Of a DNA stretch of 16,647 nt, positions 8,070 through 14,970 are shown piece after piece; position 1 is the first letter of the stretch; each line of letters begins with the position of its first letter. Location: assembly GCA_007134725.1 (NCBI GenBank), contig SLKF01000093.1:1-16647 (forward strand), in the 5' to 3' direction. The translations under genes were made by a program, and so were the position numbers. Source of the DNA: Clostridiales bacterium (GTDB taxonomy: Bacteria > Bacillota > Clostridia > Peptostreptococcales > T1SED10-28). The notes beneath the pieces are model-generated. The model was not told where the DNA came from. It worked only from the letters and a program-made list of their open reading frames with translations, and made no database searches.

Positions 8070-8471
8070 CTAGATTTCTCCATCTTCCACTTGCTTAATT
8101 AAGGCTTCCACCTTGCTTTTAATAAGGTCCCGGGTGGCTCTAAAGTCTTCTTTGGGACCGCCGGATGGATCGTCGAGGCCCCAGTCTTCGCTGTGATTAC
8201 TGGGAACAAAAGGGCAGACCACATTGCAGCCCATGGTGATTAAAATATCCAGTTCCTCAGGTATGTCCGTAAGGAGTTTCGGGTATTGTCCGCTCATGTC
8301 AATGCCCGCTTCTTCCATAACCTCCACCGCCTTGGGTTTGACCTCGGGATATTCTTCCGTTCCTGCAGAATAAACTTCCAACACATGGGATCCCAGTTTT
8401 TTAGCCCATCCCTCCGCCATTTGTGAACGGCAGGAATTATGAACGCATACAAAAGCCACTTTTTTCTTCAT
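8070..8471 (-). CDS. arsC: Arsenate reductase, low-molecular-weight phosphatase fold
   Basis: Reduces arsenate to arsenite in the cytoplasm using a cysteine relay, probably recharged by thioredoxin. The 133 residues fit the family (about 130-140). The phosphate-binding loop is C9-VHNSC-R15 (CX5R). The relay cysteines are C82 and C86 in GCNVVCPF, followed by WGLDDPSGG, whose Asp pair supplies the general acid. The four-residue C82-C86 spacing differs from the seven of the staphylococcal plasmid enzyme, and I recall it from clostridial and archaeal homologues. An in-frame ATG at 8495 exists, but GAGGAGG lies inside that extension, just before the ATG at 8471, so 8471 is the start. No arsR, arsB or acr3 is in the window. 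A protein tyrosine phosphatase role is less likely because of the extra cysteines. Confidence 0.9.
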   Translation of the reverse strand: MKKKVAFVCVHNSCRSQMAEGWAKKLGSHVLEVYSAGTEEYPEVKPKAVEVMEEAGIDMSGQYPKLLTDIPEELDILITMGCNVVCPFVPSNHSEDWGLDDPSGGPKEDFRATRDLIKSKVEALIKQVEDGEI

Positions 8472-8524
8472 TCTTATTTCCTCCTCATTTATCATGGTGT
8501 ATGAGTAAAGTCGATTATACTTGA

Positions 8525-8553
8525 ATTGTACGGGAATTCCAGGTATTTGTCAA
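8525..8553 (-). promoter_or_regulatory. Sigma-A promoter of arsC
   Basis: On the minus strand a perfect TTGACA (8553-8548), a 17-nt spacer and TACAAT (8530-8525), about 54 nt before the arsC start. It is the best promoter match in the window. Confidence 0.8.
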
Positions 8554-8556
8554 CGA

Positions 8557-8574
8557 TGTTAAGAAAGCTTAACA
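8557..8574. promoter_or_regulatory. Operator-like palindrome upstream of arsC promoter
   Basis: TGTTAAG (8557-8563) and CTTAACA (8568-8574) are perfect 7-bp inverted arms around AAAG. The site abuts the -35 element of the arsC promoter (3 nt away), where a dimeric regulator could act. It is also upstream of the thi operon promoter region. No regulator gene is in the window. Confidence 0.5.
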
Positions 8575-8636
8575 ATTGAGAATAACCAACCTCACAATAT
8601 TTATAAAAGAGCTTATTTGCCCTTTGCTTTTTGCAG

Positions 8637-8665
8637 TTGCTAAAGGATTTAATATATGCTATGCT
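8637..8665 (+). promoter_or_regulatory. Candidate promoter of the thi operon
   Basis: TTGCTA (8637-8642), a 17-nt spacer and TATGCT (8660-8665), about 30 nt before the riboswitch aptamer. Each hexamer matches 4/6. TTGCAG (8631) with TATATG (8653) at 16 nt is an alternative. A promoter is expected just here, which supports the call. Confidence 0.4.
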
Positions 8666-8695
8666 TATTTTGTTAAAATAAAAAAGCATACGAAT

Positions 8696-8789
8696 CACTA
8701 GGAGCGCTGGGTAGGCCAGCTGAGAATAAGACCCGTTTACGTCTTTAATCCTTATTACCTGATCTGGATCATACCAGCGTAGGAAAGTG
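8696..8789 (+). promoter_or_regulatory. TPP riboswitch (THI element) aptamer
   Basis: Contains the conserved TPP aptamer pieces in order: CTGAGA at 8720-8725, ACCC at 8731-8734, CCTGATCTGGAT at 8758-8769 and ACCAGCGTAGGAAA at 8773-8786. The ends CACT (8696-8699) and AGTG (8786-8789) pair as P1. It senses thiamine pyrophosphate and controls the thiW-thiD-thiM-thiE-symporter operon that follows. The expression platform is a transcription terminator at 8825-8861. Confidence 0.96.
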
Positions 8790-8824
8790 CGTCTAATAAA
8801 TTAGACGAATACTATTGTGTATTC
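8790..8824 (+). promoter_or_regulatory. Riboswitch linker: two adjacent perfect hairpins
   Basis: CGTCTAA/TTAGACG (8790-8796 with 8801-8807, 4-nt loop) and GAATAC/GTATTC (8807-8812 with 8819-8824, 6-nt loop) lie end to end between the aptamer and the terminator. They would be enclosed by the proposed antiterminator helix. Confidence 0.7.
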
Positions 8825-8861
8825 AAGCACAAACCCTACAATCGGGTTTGTGCTTTTTTTT
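8825..8861 (+). terminator. TPP riboswitch-controlled terminator
   Basis: AAGCACAAACCC (8825-8836) pairs perfectly with GGGTTTGTGCTT (8844-8855) around a 7-nt loop, with a T tract at 8854-8861. With TPP bound, this 12-bp stem should form and stop transcription about 80 nt before thiW. Its 5' arm is also complementary to the aptamer 3' strand: GCAC with GTGC (8787-8790), and the adjoining CCTAC (8835-8839) with GTAGG (8779-8783). Confidence 0.93.
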
Positions 8862-8941
8862 ATTCTTTACTACGCTGTTTGACCTCACGACCCCTGCTAT
8901 GACTCTAAGTCCCATTCAAAATCAGAAAGGAAGATGTATAA

Positions 8942-9445
8942 ATGAACACAAGAAAACTCACCACCGCGGCCCTACTCATCACCCTGGGCGTACTCAGTGC
9001 CCATTTAATCTCCATTCCCGTTGGCGTATCCCGGGTATTTCCCGTTCAACATGCCATCAACGTTTTAGCCGCGGTTTTATTCGGCCCCTATTACGCCGTC
9101 GTCGTAGCTTTTTTAACCTCCCTGCTGAGAAATATTCTAGGTACCGGATCATTGCTGGCTTTTCCCGGCAGTATGTTCGGGGCATTCCTTGCGGGCGTGT
9201 TGTTTATGGCCACGCAAAAATCCCCCTTTGCTCTTGTGGGTGAGATTTTCGGCACAGGCATCCTGGGAGCTTTGGTTGCTTACCCCATAGCCAAGTATCT
9301 GCTGGGATCAGAAGTTGCCGTATTTTTCTTTATCGGTCCCTTTGCCTTAAGTTCCATCGTCGGGGCCATCCTCGGCTACATGATCTATGGTTTGATGAAA
9401 AAGTCCGGCGTCATCCAATTTTATCATCAGCAAGGAGGAAAATAA
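8942..9445 (+). CDS. thiW: ThiW, ECF-type thiamine-precursor transporter S component
   Basis: A 167-residue membrane protein with about five hydrophobic segments, the size and form of a substrate-binding S subunit that works with a shared ECF energizing module (EcfA/EcfT, not in this window). Recognisable ThiW stretches are VFPVQHAINVLAAVLFGPYY (32-51), LLAFPGSMFGAFLAG (71-85) and EIFGTGILGALVAYPIAK (101-118). In other genomes ThiW lies with thiM and has been predicted to import the thiazole moiety; the same linkage here supports that, but the substrate is inferred. It is the first gene after the TPP riboswitch. An AAAGGAAG site precedes the ATG, and the stop lies 2 nt from the thiD start. 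Confidence 0.93.
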   Translation: MNTRKLTTAALLITLGVLSAHLISIPVGVSRVFPVQHAINVLAAVLFGPYYAVVVAFLTSLLRNILGTGSLLAFPGSMFGAFLAGVLFMATQKSPFALVGEIFGTGILGALVAYPIAKYLLGSEVAVFFFIGPFALSSIVGAILGYMIYGLMKKSGVIQFYHQQGGK

Positions 9446-9447
9446 TC

Positions 9448-10242
9448 ATGAAAAATCTATTAACCATAGCAGGGTCCGATAGTTGCGGAGGGGCAGGAAT
9501 TCAGGCGGATATTAAAACCTTCTCCGCCCATAAAGTCTACGGCATGAGTGTCATTACCGCAGTCACCGCCCAAAGTACCCGGGGGGTATTTGCTGTGCAG
9601 GATATCGACCCGGAAATTATTAAAAAACAAATAGAAGCGGTATTTGATGACATTTCGGTAGACGGTATTAAAATCGGCATGGTCTCCCAGATTGAAACGA
9701 TCAAAGTCATCGCCAAAACCCTTAAAAAATATCCTCATAATAATTTGGTTGTGGATCCGGTGATGATTTCGAAAAGTGGTTTTGATCTGCTGCAGCCCGA
9801 GGCCAAGGCTGCCCTCATTCAGTATCTTCTTCCCATGGCAACCATGGTCACCCCCAATCTTCCTGAGGCCGAAGAAATTTCCGGTATGGAGATTGAAAAC
9901 CTGGAGGATATGAAAATCGCGGCAAAAATAATCCATTCCATGGGTCCCAAATACGTCCTGGTCAAAGGGGGGCATCTTAAAGGAGAGGCCGTGGATATCC
10001 TCTTTGACGGCAGGGACTTTACAAGCTTTAGCAGTCAGCGTATTGCAACGAAAAACACCCACGGCACCGGTTGTACCTTATCCTCTGCCATTGCCGCGAA
10101 TCTCGGTAAGGGAAAAGACATTCACCAAGCGGTTGCAACCGCAAAAGCCTACATTACCACAGCCATTGAGCATTCCTTTTCCATCGGCAAGGGCCCCGGG
10201 CCGGTGCATCATTTTTATCATCTCTATCAGCAGGACGCTTAG
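9448..10242 (+). CDS. thiD: Hydroxymethylpyrimidine/phosphomethylpyrimidine kinase
   Basis: A ribokinase-fold enzyme that phosphorylates HMP and then HMP-phosphate to HMP-PP, the pyrimidine donor for ThiE. At 264 residues it is the normal length. Motifs: IAGSDSCGGAGIQADIK (7-23) for pyrimidine binding, DPVMISKSG (103-111), TPNLPEAE (135-142) and HGTGC (205-209) with the catalytic Cys209 and anion hole. The HGTGCT motif and the second-kinase features favour true ThiD over pyridoxal kinase PdxK, and the operon setting confirms it. The AAGGAGG site lies inside the end of thiW, so the two genes are probably translated together. Confidence 0.96.
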   Translation: MKNLLTIAGSDSCGGAGIQADIKTFSAHKVYGMSVITAVTAQSTRGVFAVQDIDPEIIKKQIEAVFDDISVDGIKIGMVSQIETIKVIAKTLKKYPHNNLVVDPVMISKSGFDLLQPEAKAALIQYLLPMATMVTPNLPEAEEISGMEIENLEDMKIAAKIIHSMGPKYVLVKGGHLKGEAVDILFDGRDFTSFSSQRIATKNTHGTGCTLSSAIAANLGKGKDIHQAVATAKAYITTAIEHSFSIGKGPGPVHHFYHLYQQDA

Positions 10243-10269
10243 TCACTCTACACTTTAGGAGGTGTTTTC

Positions 10270-11100
10270 ATGTTTCTGTATGAAGAATTCGAAGAAATTT
10301 TAAAGATAATTAAGAGGAAGGCTCCATTAATTCACCATATCACCAATTATGTAACCGCCAATGACTCTGCCAACGCGGTCCTTGCCTTAGGTGGAAGTCC
10401 TGTGATGGCGGATGATGAAAAAGAAGTGGAAGAAATGGTTTCCCTGGCCGCAGCCCTGGTCCTAAACATTGGAACCCTGAATCAGCAAAAGCTGAAATCC
10501 TTCCTATTGGCGGGAAAAAAAGCAAATGCACTGGGGATCCCGGTAATCTTGGATCCCGTAGGTCTGGGTGCCACAAAATTTCGTCGGGATTTTATAGGGG
10601 AAATTTTAACAGAAGTCCGTCCAACTGTCATCCGTGGCAATATGTCCGAGATTGCAAATCTTTATGGAAATTCCGCCCGGACCAAAGGCGTGGACTCCTC
10701 ATTATCTTCGGAAGACGGCGGCGATGACATTGCAAGTGCCCTCGCCCAAAAATATAATTGCACGGTTGCCATTACCGGGAAGGTGGATGTGATCTCCAAT
10801 GGCGAGCTTACGTATCATATTGAGAGTGGCCATGAACATCTTTCAAAAATTACCGGCACCGGTTGTATGAGCTCTTCCATCATTGCACTGTGCTGCGCCT
10901 CAGGGAAGCCTCCGATTCTTGGTGCCCTTCTTGGGCTAAGCATTATGGGGATTTCCGGAGAAATGGCGAAAGATCGTATGAATCGAAAAGAAGAACAGGG
11001 GCTGGGAAGTTTTAAGGTCCGATTATTCAATGGCTTTAGTGAGTTTACTTTAAGGGATTACCAGGAAAGGGGGAAAATTAATGAAATCCAATATATGTAA
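10270..11100 (+). CDS. thiM: Hydroxyethylthiazole kinase
   Basis: Phosphorylates the salvaged thiazole alcohol (HET) to HET-P for ThiE. The 276-residue product has the family landmarks: HHITNYVTANDSANAVLALG (22-41), NIGTL (66-70), ILDPVGLGATKFR (93-105), IRGNMSEI (121-128) and ITGTGCMSS (194-202) with catalytic Cys199. Length and motifs are intact. A strong TTAGGAGGTG site precedes the ATG, 27 nt after thiD. The end of the gene overlaps the thiE start by 20 nt. Together with ThiW and ThiD this makes a salvage, not de novo, pathway. Confidence 0.96.
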   Translation: MFLYEEFEEILKIIKRKAPLIHHITNYVTANDSANAVLALGGSPVMADDEKEVEEMVSLAAALVLNIGTLNQQKLKSFLLAGKKANALGIPVILDPVGLGATKFRRDFIGEILTEVRPTVIRGNMSEIANLYGNSARTKGVDSSLSSEDGGDDIASALAQKYNCTVAITGKVDVISNGELTYHIESGHEHLSKITGTGCMSSSIIALCCASGKPPILGALLGLSIMGISGEMAKDRMNRKEEQGLGSFKVRLFNGFSEFTLRDYQERGKINEIQYM

Positions 11101-11752
11101 TAGCTTCGATAAGCAAAACATTTCTTACCGTCTTTATTTGGTTTCCGACCAAAAGGTATTAAGGGGCAGAGATTTTCTTAACAGCCTAGAAAAAGCCATA
11201 TTAGGAGGTGTCACGGTCCTTCAGCTTCGGGATAAAGACAATTCTTCTAAAGCCTTTTACACCCTTGCCCTTCAGGTTAAAGAGCTGACGGAGAAATACA
11301 AAATTCCACTGATTATTAATGATCGGATCGATATTGCCCTGGCCGTAGATGCGGAAGGGGTACATCTGGGTCAAGAGGATCTGCCGATTACCCTAGCCCG
11401 GCGCCTTATGGGCCCGGATAAAATCATCGGGATTTCCACCGCAACCCTGGAAGAGGCCAAAAAAGCCGAGGCTGAGGGTGCGGATTATATTGGCGTCGGA
11501 GCACTATTCCCAACGGCAACCAAAAGCAATACTAGAAGTGTTTCCCTGGATCAACTAACCATCATTAAAGAGAATGTCTCAATTCCCGTGGTAGGGATTG
11601 GAGGAGTATCAGAAAAGAACATGGCCTCCATCATCTCTACAGGGGTTGACGGAGTGGCTGTGGTTTCCGCCATTCTTGGCAAGGAGGATGTCCGCCGGGC
11701 CGCAAAAAATTTAACCAAATTCTACTTAACATCAGGAGGCAATCATTCATGA
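11081..11752 (+). CDS. thiE: Thiamine phosphate synthase
   Basis: Joins HMP-PP and HET-P to thiamine monophosphate in a TIM-barrel active site. The 223 residues contain VLQLRDKD (46-53), INDRIDIAL (79-87), GVHLGQEDLP (93-102), GALFPTATKSNT (140-151), VVGIGGV (170-176) and GVAVVSAI (191-198), covering the diphosphate and thiazole-phosphate binding residues. The TenI paralogue lacks several of these, so ThiE is favoured. The start ATG lies inside thiM, with AAAGGGGG 7 nt upstream; this gives a slightly long N-terminus (about 15 residues before YRLYLVSD), which is normal. It overlaps the symporter gene by ATGA, suggesting translational coupling. The kinase for the last step to TPP (ThiL or ThiN) is not in the window. 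Confidence 0.96.
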   Translation: MKSNICNSFDKQNISYRLYLVSDQKVLRGRDFLNSLEKAILGGVTVLQLRDKDNSSKAFYTLALQVKELTEKYKIPLIINDRIDIALAVDAEGVHLGQEDLPITLARRLMGPDKIIGISTATLEEAKKAEAEGADYIGVGALFPTATKSNTRSVSLDQLTIIKENVSIPVVGIGGVSEKNMASIISTGVDGVAVVSAILGKEDVRRAAKNLTKFYLTSGGNHS

Positions 11753-13140
11753 TCTCATCTACCAACGTCTATCTGCTACTGATATTTACCGTCGTTTCTT
11801 TTACCGCTGTGGGGGTTTTTTATAGTCGGGGAAAATTCGAAACCCTGGATGATTTTATCACCGCCCGGGGTACCGCCGGGACCAAGATTTTATCCACCAC
11901 TTTTCTGGCCTCTTTTTTGGGAGTATTTATTCTCTTTACCCCCCCGGAAGCCGGTTCCATCGGCGGCATTACCACGGTTATCGGCTATGCCCTGGGTCTT
12001 GGAGGTCTCTACTTGGCCTTTATCATCCTAAGTCCCAGGATCCGAAGTTATCTTCCCCAGGGAAGTACCCTTAACGATTTTGCACGAAAAAGATACGGGA
12101 AGAAAATGTATGGATTAATCCTTTTATTATCGATCTTTTATATGTTTGTTCATCTGGTGGCGGAACTTACGGCGATTGCCCTTGTGGCTTACGAACTTGC
12201 GGGAATTCCACTGCTTTTCACCGCCATCATCATTGGTGTGGGTACCATGATTTATACGGCCTACGGAGGCCTTCGAGCCTCCATGTTTACGGATATGATC
12301 CAAATGGTTTTTGTGATTATATTATTACTCATTACCGGTATCGGGGTGGTTTATTACCTGGGAGGGATTGAAAACATTATAAGCCTCAGCACTACCAACG
12401 CTCCTGAGCTATTCAGTTTTAGAAACATCGGGGGGATTGAGTTTGGACTCACCCTTGGCATTGCCGTGTTTGTGGCAAATCTGTTTCATCAAGGCTATTG
12501 GCAGCGCATTTATTCCGGGAAAAATGATACAGCCATTAAAAAATCCCTGGTCGCCTGCATTTTTATTGCGGTTCCTATTATGATCGTAACCGGGCTATTG
12601 GGGATCATCTCCACGGGGCTGGGCTATTCCGATAACCCTTCCGTTGCCCTTTTTTCTTTGGTCTACGGAATCTTTCCAACGGGTCTTATTGTACTGGTGT
12701 TCATTCTTGCCCTGGTTCTGGTTATGAGCACCGTGGATACCCTGTTAAACGGTATGGTTGCCACTTTTAGCACCAATAGCCAGGGCATTTTAAAGAGTAT
12801 GGAGAGCAAATCCCTGCTGCGCTTTGCAAGAATTTTGACCCTGGTCATCATCATTCCCGCTACCCTGATCGCCGCCCAGGGCTATAGCGTGCTGTATTTG
12901 TTTTTAGTGGCGGACCTGCTTTGTGCCGGAGTGGTTTTCCCATTATTTTATGGACTGTTCAATAAACATGTTACGGAGACAACCGCCCTTATAGCCTCTT
13001 TGTTGGGGATTGTTTCAGGGATTCCTTTTTTCATTGCCAATCAGCTCTTGATCAGCTTTACCCTTCCCATTATTATCTCCGGGATCATTACCATCTTCGG
13101 GGCTCTTTATAGCAAAAAAAACGGTGATCAGGATCGTTAA
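11749..13140 (+). CDS. Sodium:solute symporter (SSS family), probable thiamine-related transporter
   Basis: A 463-residue polytopic protein with about 12-13 hydrophobic segments. SSS landmarks are STLNDFARKRYG (106-117), YGGLRASMFTDMIQ (172-185), the cytoplasmic GYWQRIYSGKN after the sixth or seventh segment, and MSTVDTLLNG from residue 326 in the helix that contributes the Na2 site in this fold. So it should import a small solute with Na+. The start ATG overlaps the thiE stop (ATGA) behind GGAGG, and nothing but the riboswitch-controlled promoter precedes it, so it belongs to the TPP regulon. An SSS protein called ThiV was proposed as a thiamine-related transporter in comparative genomics, from memory. 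Substrate is inferred; HMP, HET or thiamine are all possible, and pantothenate or proline are not excluded by sequence. Confidence 0.88.
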   Translation: MISSTNVYLLLIFTVVSFTAVGVFYSRGKFETLDDFITARGTAGTKILSTTFLASFLGVFILFTPPEAGSIGGITTVIGYALGLGGLYLAFIILSPRIRSYLPQGSTLNDFARKRYGKKMYGLILLLSIFYMFVHLVAELTAIALVAYELAGIPLLFTAIIIGVGTMIYTAYGGLRASMFTDMIQMVFVIILLLITGIGVVYYLGGIENIISLSTTNAPELFSFRNIGGIEFGLTLGIAVFVANLFHQGYWQRIYSGKNDTAIKKSLVACIFIAVPIMIVTGLLGIISTGLGYSDNPSVALFSLVYGIFPTGLIVLVFILALVLVMSTVDTLLNGMVATFSTNSQGILKSMESKSLLRFARILTLVIIIPATLIAAQGYSVLYLFLVADLLCAGVVFPLFYGLFNKHVTETTALIASLLGIVSGIPFFIANQLLISFTLPIIISGIITIFGALYSKKNGDQDR

Positions 13141-13206
13141 CATTTTTAACCAAACTTCCTCTTCAGGAACTGCCCTCCGCTAAATCTCTGCTCCCTAATT
13201 TTCACT

Positions 13207-13252
13207 AAAAAAAGGCAGTATACCATCTCATCGATGGTATACTGCCTTTTTT
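13207..13252. terminator. Bidirectional terminator ending the thi operon
   Basis: GGCAGTATACCATC (13214-13227) pairs perfectly over 14 bp with GATGGTATACTGCC (13233-13246) around a 5-nt loop. Seven A precede and six T follow, so it works in both directions between the symporter and the convergent methyltransferase gene. Confidence 0.95.
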
Positions 13253-13327
13253 CTCTTTGCTAATATAAAAATCATCGTAGTATAATACCAGAAATAGCTG
13301 AGTATTCTTCAGTCGTGGCGGATGTAC

Positions 13328-13957
13328 TTATTTACGGGCTAGTGCTCTCAACCAATTTTTTTCTTCTTCAAGATCGATGGTAACGTCCTTAAAGCCCGCT
13401 TCTTTTAGCCAAGTTGTTAATTCCTCAGCAGAAGGAATCACCATATTGCCCAGGTCTTTATACTCCCTGTTCTTATCCTGATGTTTTTCATCGGGATAGG
13501 CTTCATTAATAATTAAAAATTGGCCATCTTCTTTTAAAATGCGATGAACCTCCTTAAAAGACTTTTGGATATCCGGCCAGAAATAAATGGTTTCCACCGC
13601 AGTGGCCGCATCAAAATTCCCATCCTCGAAAGGGGTTTTGCTTACCTCTCCACGGATAATAACAACTTTTCCCTCTTCAACCGCTAAGTGGTTCAGCTGA
13701 TTTGCCCAATCTACACAGTCTTCGGAATAATCAAGACCAAAAACTTTTCCCTCAGGGGTGTGAATTGCCAAACGCTGCACGGTCTTGCCACCGCCGCAGC
13801 CCAAATCGATGACTTGGGAATCATCTTCTAAGGTCAACATTTGAAGTCCCCATCCGGTAACTTCATAATGGTTTTTATTCATATTCTCTACGATTTCTTT
13901 GCCTTTTTCTCCCTGGGGTTTACGGCATTGATCTAAGGTTTTCTTTACATCACTCAT
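13328..13957 (-). CDS. Class I SAM-dependent methyltransferase, substrate unknown
   Basis: A Rossmann-fold methyltransferase of 209 residues. Motif I is VIDLGCGGG (49-57), and D76 in GLDYSED ends the second strand and should bind the SAM ribose. The segment FEDGNFDAATAVETIYFWPD (110-129) is the usual motif II/III region. The N-terminus has KPQGEKG then MNKNHYEVTGWGL (26-38), a pattern I associate with a broad, functionally undefined methyltransferase group in anaerobes. An in-frame ATG at 14005 would add 16 residues, but AAAGGACGG lies 7 nt before the ATG at 13957 and a promoter-like -10 lies inside the extension, so the shorter form is chosen. Neighbours give no substrate hint: the thi operon converges from one side and deoD, with its own terminator, lies upstream. 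Confidence 0.88.
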   Translation of the reverse strand: MSDVKKTLDQCRKPQGEKGKEIVENMNKNHYEVTGWGLQMLTLEDDSQVIDLGCGGGKTVQRLAIHTPEGKVFGLDYSEDCVDWANQLNHLAVEEGKVVIIRGEVSKTPFEDGNFDAATAVETIYFWPDIQKSFKEVHRILKEDGQFLIINEAYPDEKHQDKNREYKDLGNMVIPSAEELTTWLKEAGFKDVTIDLEEEKNWLRALARK

Positions 13958-13991
13958 TTGTGTACCGTCCTTTCTATATAATACCCTTTCT

Positions 13992-14000
13992 ATTGTATCA
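13992..14000 (-). promoter_or_regulatory. Extended -10 promoter candidate for methyltransferase
   Basis: On the minus strand TGATACAAT (14000-13992) is an extended -10 (TG-N-TACAAT), 34 nt before the chosen start codon. No clear -35 is visible. Confidence 0.45.
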
Positions 14001-14138
14001 CCCATGAAGAGGGATATCTACTAAAGAAATTTAAAATTCACATTAAAAATGGTCCGCAACATATTCATTTATTAATTTATACCCAAAACGATCTCAAAAC
14101 CTGCCCCCATTTTGTGATTTTTTTTAAAAATGCAATCG

Positions 14139-14192
14139 AAAAACTTCCCTTTCATGTAGCAGATTTATTCAATCCTACTACATGAAGGGAAG
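14139..14192 (-). terminator. Terminator after deoD
   Basis: On the minus strand CTTCCCTTCATGTAG (14192-14178) pairs with CTACATGAAAGGGAAG (14159-14144) with a single bulged A, and five T follow (14143-14139). The outer AATCG/CGATT bases can pair too. The loop is 18 nt. It lies about 30 nt beyond the deoD stop. Confidence 0.88.
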
Positions 14193-14224
14193 CCGATTTC
14201 CTGTTTTAAGATTTAAGTTTTAAT

Positions 14225-14938
14225 CTATTCCGCCATTTCCAAGGCGATTTTCATCATGTTGGTAAAAGCATTTTGTCGCTCTTCGGAAGTGGTGGCTTCC
14301 TTGGTAGCCAGGTTATCCGACACGGTCAGTAGGCAAGCTGCTTTTTTCCCCAGCACCTTGGCATTATGAAACAAAGCAAAAGCTTCCATTTCTACCCCTA
14401 CACAGCCGTGCTTTTGATAAATTTCCTTGTATTCCTCAAAATCTTCCCGATAAAACACATCGGAAGAGTGAATTCTTTCGGTATGCATGGGAATATTTAA
14501 GTCTTCAGCATAGGTTGCAAGTCTTTCGTTTAACACTTCCGACCCTTCAATAACATCCTTTTCGTATCCGCCCTGAACTTTGGCGTAACTGGACTCACTC
14601 CATGCATCCTTGGCAAGAATGACATCATAAAGCTTTACCTTTTCCGTATAGCCTCCACAGGATCCGATTCGAACGATGTTTTCCACATCATAAAAATTGT
14701 AAAGTTCATAGGAATAAATTCCGATGCTTGGCATACCCATGCCGCTGGCCATCACCGAAATTCTTCGTCCTTTATAGGTTCCGGTATAACCCAGCATATT
14801 CCGTACTTCGTTGAACTGCACCACATCTTCTAAAAAGGTGTCGGCAATGAATTTTGCCCGTAGGGGGTCCCCGGGCATTAATACGGTTTTCGCAATTGCG
14901 CTTTGATCTTTCGCTTCAATATGGGGTGTTGGTATCAT
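14225..14938 (-). CDS. deoD: Purine nucleoside phosphorylase, DeoD type
   Basis: Cleaves purine (deoxy)ribonucleosides with phosphate to base and (deoxy)ribose-1-phosphate, a salvage step in the cytoplasm, normally as a hexamer. The 237 residues align along their length with E. coli DeoD as I remember it: LMPGDPLRAKF (20-30), GYTGTYKGRRISVM (50-63), GMGMPS (66-71), VRIGSCG (89-95) for phosphate binding, GVEMEAFALF (181-190) for ribose binding, and TVSDN (205-209) with the catalytic Asp208. AAAGGAGG precedes the ATG. It appears monocistronic, with its own terminator and no deoB, deoC or pyrimidine phosphorylase next to it. Uridine phosphorylase is a related alternative, but the DeoD match is better. 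Confidence 0.95.
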   Translation of the reverse strand: MIPTPHIEAKDQSAIAKTVLMPGDPLRAKFIADTFLEDVVQFNEVRNMLGYTGTYKGRRISVMASGMGMPSIGIYSYELYNFYDVENIVRIGSCGGYTEKVKLYDVILAKDAWSESSYAKVQGGYEKDVIEGSEVLNERLATYAEDLNIPMHTERIHSSDVFYREDFEEYKEIYQKHGCVGVEMEAFALFHNAKVLGKKAACLLTVSDNLATKEATTSEERQNAFTNMMKIALEMAE

Positions 14939-14970
14939 AAAAATCCTCCTTTAAATATATTTACTTTGTC

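Noticed and set aside
8472..8495. Longer arsC start at 8495
   Set aside because: The GAGGAGG ribosome binding site lies inside this extension and the homologous protein begins at the later ATG.
8492..8698. 68-codon minus-strand frame upstream of arsC
   Set aside because: It spans the arsC promoter and the palindrome, has no ribosome binding site and starts at the riboswitch edge, so it is chance.
8815..9243. 142-codon plus-strand frame covering the riboswitch terminator and the start of thiW
   Set aside because: It begins inside the leader before the terminator stem, has no ribosome binding site and overlaps thiW in another frame with no recognisable protein.
9460..10062. 200-codon frame antisense to thiD
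   Set aside because: thiD has complete motifs in its own frame; the antisense product is rich in His, Asn and Phe without family features and has no ribosome binding site.
13958..14005. Longer methyltransferase start at 14005
   Set aside because: The extension contains the ribosome binding site and a -10-like element, so it is more likely promoter and leader.
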